A DNA stretch of 48,431 bases from the NCBI GenBank assembly GCA_937988885.1, contig CALKHR010000173.1, positions 1 to 48,431 on the forward strand. Reading direction: 5' to 3'. The notes under the pieces are model-generated. The model was not told the DNA's origin. It did no database searches and saw only the letters and a list, made by a program, of their open reading frames with translations. Of the stretch, positions 46,301 through 48,431 are shown one piece after another (position 1 is the stretch's first letter; each line of letters opens with the position of its first letter). The DNA comes from an uncultured Roseiflexaceae bacterium (GTDB lineage: Bacteria; Chloroflexota; Chloroflexia; Chloroflexales; Roseiflexaceae). Both the position numbers and the translations under genes were made by a program.

Positions 46301-47400
46301 ACGAGCCAGAGCTCACGATTCGGTAGGACCCCATGCCATTCAATCAGCTGACCTTCATCGGGATCGAACGCTAGCAGAGGCACTTCTCTAATGCCGATGA
46401 ATCGCCACTGTCGCTGCAGTTCACGCCCATCCTCGAAGACGATGGTATAAGATTCGGCAATCTCATTAAGTGGTATGCGATCCGGTTCGGTCTCCCACTC
46501 ACCCGATCGTTTCCAAGCATGGACTGGATAGCGAGTTGTGCGACCATTGATAGTAACATGCCAGGAGCAATCTGGAGAATCATTGCCAATAGGTAAAGTC
46601 TGCACTGGCAAATCAAGAAGTACACCATCACCATAAGGATCAAACCAAATTTGTGGACGCACAAGCCGTAGCTGTGACGTGCGAGCCGACTTATCTATAT
46701 TGCGCTGAGCGACCCATTGGCGATATTTATCCACAACACGAGCTGGTAAGCCAACTTCTTCAGCAGTTGGAACACTTCCGAACTCCAAATATTGGCGTGC
46801 CATATCCAAACAGCGTGCGACAAAATCGTTTGCGATCGTACCTCCATGCTCTAAGAATCGCAGCACAGGTTTATCTGTCATATAACGGCCAGCAGTTGTA
46901 TGCAGCCACTCCGTTATCAACTCATTAGTATCCAAATAAACAAGCTCAGGACGAGTAACCGCAGGCTCTAGCATATGTAGGAAAAAATCAGGCAAACAAT
47001 AATCGGGAATGCCACCATGAACAAGTATATGATCGACATAGCGTCGCCCACCGAGTGTTGGGAAACGCGGCTTTGCCCATTTCTGAAGTACATCCTCGAA
47101 GATTCGCCCCCAACGCTGAACGATATTCTGATCGATACCAACAACTCTAGCCACCCCTGACCAATAATCGCCATCACGATAGCCATAAATTCCCTGAGCG
47201 ACTAAAAAAACCACGAGAGATGCAGGATAGAAGCGCTCAAGATAACGGGTTGCTTCAGCATGGTTATATTGGCTCACCAGTTCTACAATCGCACTACCAA
47301 GTTGTTCGGCAAGCTCTGGTGTAATATCTAGCTCCGCAAGCAATTCCACTTTAGTGATTTGCTCACACAACCCTCGCTCAATTATGTCAATTTCCCGCAT
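43375..47400 (-). CDS. Large unknown protein fused to complete sigma-70 factor
   Basis: 1341 aa from the ATG at 47400, preferred to an ATG 42 bases upstream because GGAG precedes it at good distance. Residues 1-~960 match no family I know; landmarks are FYPASLVVFLVAQGIYGYRD (58-77), DYWSGVARVVGID, RRYVDHILVHGGIPDYCLPD (119-138) and a beta-rich middle. Residues ~967-1341 are a primary-type sigma factor: a region 1.1-like RLSIREVQRALNDF...AGIQIHE (~977-1012), region 1.2 DSLRQYFHDISQFPLLSVEQ (1040-), region 2 with YATWWIRQAITR, region 3, and region 4.2 TLEEVGKLFGVTRERIRQIE. Residues that read the -10 and -35 boxes are kept. No stop or frame break lies at the junction. First gene of the operon with the DUF1998 helicase and the NERD helicase. 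Possible roles: self-driven transcription or recruitment of the system to RNA polymerase. Confidence 0.8.
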   Translation of the reverse strand: MREIDIIERGLCEQITKVELLAELDITPELAEQLGSAIVELVSQYNHAEATRYLERFYPASLVVFLVAQGIYGYRDGDYWSGVARVVGIDQNIVQRWGRIFEDVLQKWAKPRFPTLGGRRYVDHILVHGGIPDYCLPDFFLHMLEPAVTRPELVYLDTNELITEWLHTTAGRYMTDKPVLRFLEHGGTIANDFVARCLDMARQYLEFGSVPTAEEVGLPARVVDKYRQWVAQRNIDKSARTSQLRLVRPQIWFDPYGDGVLLDLPVQTLPIGNDSPDCSWHVTINGRTTRYPVHAWKRSGEWETEPDRIPLNEIAESYTIVFEDGRELQRQWRFIGIREVPLLAFDPDEGQLIEWHGVLPNRELWLVYPSKLPLTVHSGELRETAADLPDVWSTYHAERWNLEHVTLLKLGDKDIYVEPDIAVLRPRLDGGHPFSDVLSRGQSILYIGDPPDIVVPLPSRSDLSAEINRWHISIREESGRVLCSMRLSQLAHALTFEDGTLRLSLRSAGLLTNGFGSYVIAMRGPLGRDATFRIALVPSLQISGHEMVRLPNEKGQYIPVELFIETAPDIHITCDTSNVQLIPLQAGVVALSIPSDYTQITLYLVKDDTSISISIPLPILVWSLNGTEVKSHESNQLLVRPAAWLDQVHSPRLLVSIVPHSYTPRKFGAYLYVYHNRDAELQTLRARGGAKKRWMQFYLAEAADSIRSSPDSSALFELVIEQLDGYEKPIELSVLRISKTLNVGQVICEGMYRGEQCFLRLRWRGVQQLRSRCLLLWSLWRPWEAPVTLSIDDSAEYEQHWTIPLADLPPGAYRAEMTVNDPWSSREPLRPYYRGSGISDIVLGRHADHVRYLYRRPKTLFGELERLLVVEHEAQILEHLNRLPPIHTTEDMVGILSTFLTLYERADTAERLALNQWQPLARFQQICTAAPVLLLTALTHYCVRLDQYGLTLLEDALQFIIPPLTSLFFRGLRERRLSIREVQRALNDFSEQTRETIIAALDVAGIQIHEPEIQDTKELVPTLSSLTEIYDVIPEVLITDSLRQYFHDISQFPLLSVEQERELAARIADGLAAAEEKEKMFAAKHTMDLIHMRTLNRRIEAGMIAREELANANLRLVVSIAKKYLYRQMPLQDLIQEGNIGLLRAIDKFDVSRGYKFSTYATWWIRQAITRGLADKQRVIRLPVHLIESINRLQRAHSRMTLVLGHPPSEEELAQELSLAVEKVRHYLTLAEGVASLNAPVGDDGSTLGDFIEAPDELSIFDTVSQQMLEEQINLMLDRLTERERCVLVLRFGIEDGRERTLEEVGKLFGVTRERIRQIEVKALKKLRHPRLAQQLQDYYI

Positions 47401-47939
47401 AAAAAAGCTCCAATGACACGCTGCAACGAATGTTCGAAGCAAGATACACGCTTTACAATCAGTATAGCCAGCTATGCGTCCTCAAATGCGCACAAGTTCT
47501 CTTGATCCAAAATGGCTATAAAGATTCAAGTGTAGCGAGCTGCTGGACTAGATTTGGGGCGTTCCACTCATCTGAGGTACTCGAAAAGGACGGATACCTT
47601 TATTATGATAACAGAGCTCTGGCACAAGAATAAACCTATAAAATTGGTAAAAAAAAGAGGTGTTTCGAGGATAAGAATACTGAGGAAGCACCGAACCTAG
47701 CTCGGTTCCAATAACCGACGCCAAGTGCGCAAATCCAATGATTTGCTCGCGAGCCACAGGCCCGCTTCCTTGGCGTCGATTCGAGTATACACTTCTTTAT
47801 GCCGCTTGAGCGTTATTGTTACTACACCTCCGCGTGATGAAACCGCAACTCTGTGGGCGTCATCTTGTTCCCATTAGGTTTTGGTATATCAACTCGCAGC
47901 TGTTGGATAAGGAGTTGTATCAAGTGGCGGCCTGCCGAT
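47401..47939. other. Intergenic region between the sigma-fusion operon and mgtA
   Basis: 539 bp without a supported gene. It should carry the promoter of the minus-strand operon. On that strand a TATACT (plus 47461-47466) could be a -10 box, but no -35 stands at 16-18 bases, so this is weak. The part from ~47820 to 47939 reads on the minus strand as a short open frame ending in LRFHHAEV with no known family. No terminator with a clear T-run was found for the mgtA end. Confidence 0.4.
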
Positions 47940-48431
47940 TTACCTCGCCAGCATCCACTGTTTTGCAAAGATGCTCTTAGCCACCTCCGACACTGCAACG
48001 TACAGGACTGTGATACCCAGCAGCATTGCGATAACCCAGAATGGTAACGGCGTAAAGCCAAGCATCTGGGCGAATGGCAGCATGGGCAACACCAAGGCGA
48101 TCACAAAGACCATCAGGGTCGTCATCATCAAGTATTTCCCTGGACGGCTGCGAAATAATGGTTGGTAGGTGCGCACGACGAAAATGATCACTAGCTCAGT
48201 GAGCAGCGACTCGATAAACCAGCCTGTGCGGAACTGCTCGGGCGTCGCTCGAACAACGAATAGCAGCACACCAAAGGTCAAATAGTCAAAGCTGGAGCTT
48301 ATCAGCCCGAACACGATCATGAAGTTGCGGATAAAACTTATATTCCAGCGACGCGGTCGCTCCACCATCTCGCGATCGACATTGTCGCTGGCGATTGTCA
48401 TCGCTGGGATATCGGAGAGGAAATTGTTAAG
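47940..48431 (-). CDS. mgtA: Magnesium-translocating P-type ATPase, C-terminal part (window edge)
   Basis: The frame is open to the window edge at 48431 and ends with TAA/TGA-type stop at 47940. The visible 163 residues start NFLSDIPAMTIASDNVD and continue with PRRWNISFIRNFMIVFGLIS and SSFDYLTFGVL, the conserved final segment of MgtA/MgtB, with four hydrophobic segments corresponding to membrane helices 7-10. The protein imports Mg2+ at ATP expense. Because the 5' part is outside the window, the choice of mgtA over mgtB is by general similarity. Its 3' end faces the promoter region of the sigma-fusion operon and probably marks the island boundary. Confidence 0.82.
   Translation of the reverse strand, partial: LNNFLSDIPAMTIASDNVDREMVERPRRWNISFIRNFMIVFGLISSSFDYLTFGVLLFVVRATPEQFRTGWFIESLLTELVIIFVVRTYQPLFRSRPGKYLMMTTLMVFVIALVLPMLPFAQMLGFTPLPFWVIAMLLGITVLYVAVSEVAKSIFAKQWMLAR

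Noticed and set aside
47822..48061. 79-codon minus-strand ORF reaching into mgtA
   Set aside because: Overlaps the mgtA end in another frame with a Cys/Trp/Arg-rich start; the tail (LRFHHAEV) matches nothing I know and no start signal is seen.
1..48431. CRISPR arrays, tRNA and rRNA genes
   Set aside because: No regularly spaced direct repeats, no cloverleaf with a TTCRA arm, and no rRNA-like segment was noticed on either strand; a tool scan was not possible.

Overview
The window reads as a bacterial genomic island, most likely from a filamentous Chloroflexota (Herpetosiphon/Chloroflexales type). That guess rests on protein style only: Gln/Ala/Leu-rich TPR proteins, the types of glycosyltransferase and IS, and mid-range GC. 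No rRNA or marker gene fixes it. No tRNA, rRNA or CRISPR array was seen.

Layout. (1) 1-2117: the end of a TPR protein and two small genes, one of them (membrane) interrupted by an in-frame TGA. (2) 2348-20575, + strand: an eight-gene, almost gapless operon that matches in order the restriction half of the 7-deazapurine (Dpd) DNA modification-restriction system: dpdE (SNF2 helicase), dpdF (RecQ-like), dpdG, dpdH (ATPase), dpdI, dpdJ (large helicase), dpdK (PLD-like), then a helical protein with a DUF2325-like end. Three DNA dyads precede it and a strong terminator ends it. The modification genes dpdA/B/C and preQ0 genes are not in the window. (3) 20667-25428: a separate promoter drives a second, diverged copy of the G-H-I trio (HTH-like protein, large P-loop ATPase, coiled-coil protein) followed by a nucleoside 2-deoxyribosyltransferase-fold gene. 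I do not recognise this as a described system. (4) 25439-28230: an McrB-like AAA protein with a probable B3-like insertion, preceded by a small fragment that may be the N-terminal part of a DUF2357/McrC-type partner; no nuclease partner is seen. (5) 28371-31839: a palindromic repeat, a minus-strand RNA ligase plus ParB-like pair, an IS4 remnant, a hypothetical gene and an AlkC-like DNA alkylation repair gene. (6) 31921-36424: a decay zone in which an IS701-type element (transposase with an amber stop) is nested between an IS256-type remnant and a truncated glycosyltransferase, followed by a frameshifted tandem glycosyltransferase.

(7) 36664-47400, minus strand, visibly AT-richer: a three-gene operon encoding a ~1341-aa protein whose C-terminal third is a complete primary-type sigma-70 factor (regions 1.1 to 4.2) fused to a ~960-aa unknown region, then a 1663-aa DUF1998 DEAD-box helicase, then a NERD nuclease-SF1 helicase. 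This is the most unusual object in the window and looks like an undescribed defence-type system, perhaps distantly related to type III Druantia. (8) 47940-48431: the C-terminal end of an MgtA-type P-type ATPase, cut by the window edge.

The common thread is anti-invader biology: at least two, probably four, nucleic-acid-targeting systems sit side by side with IS debris, as in a typical defence island.
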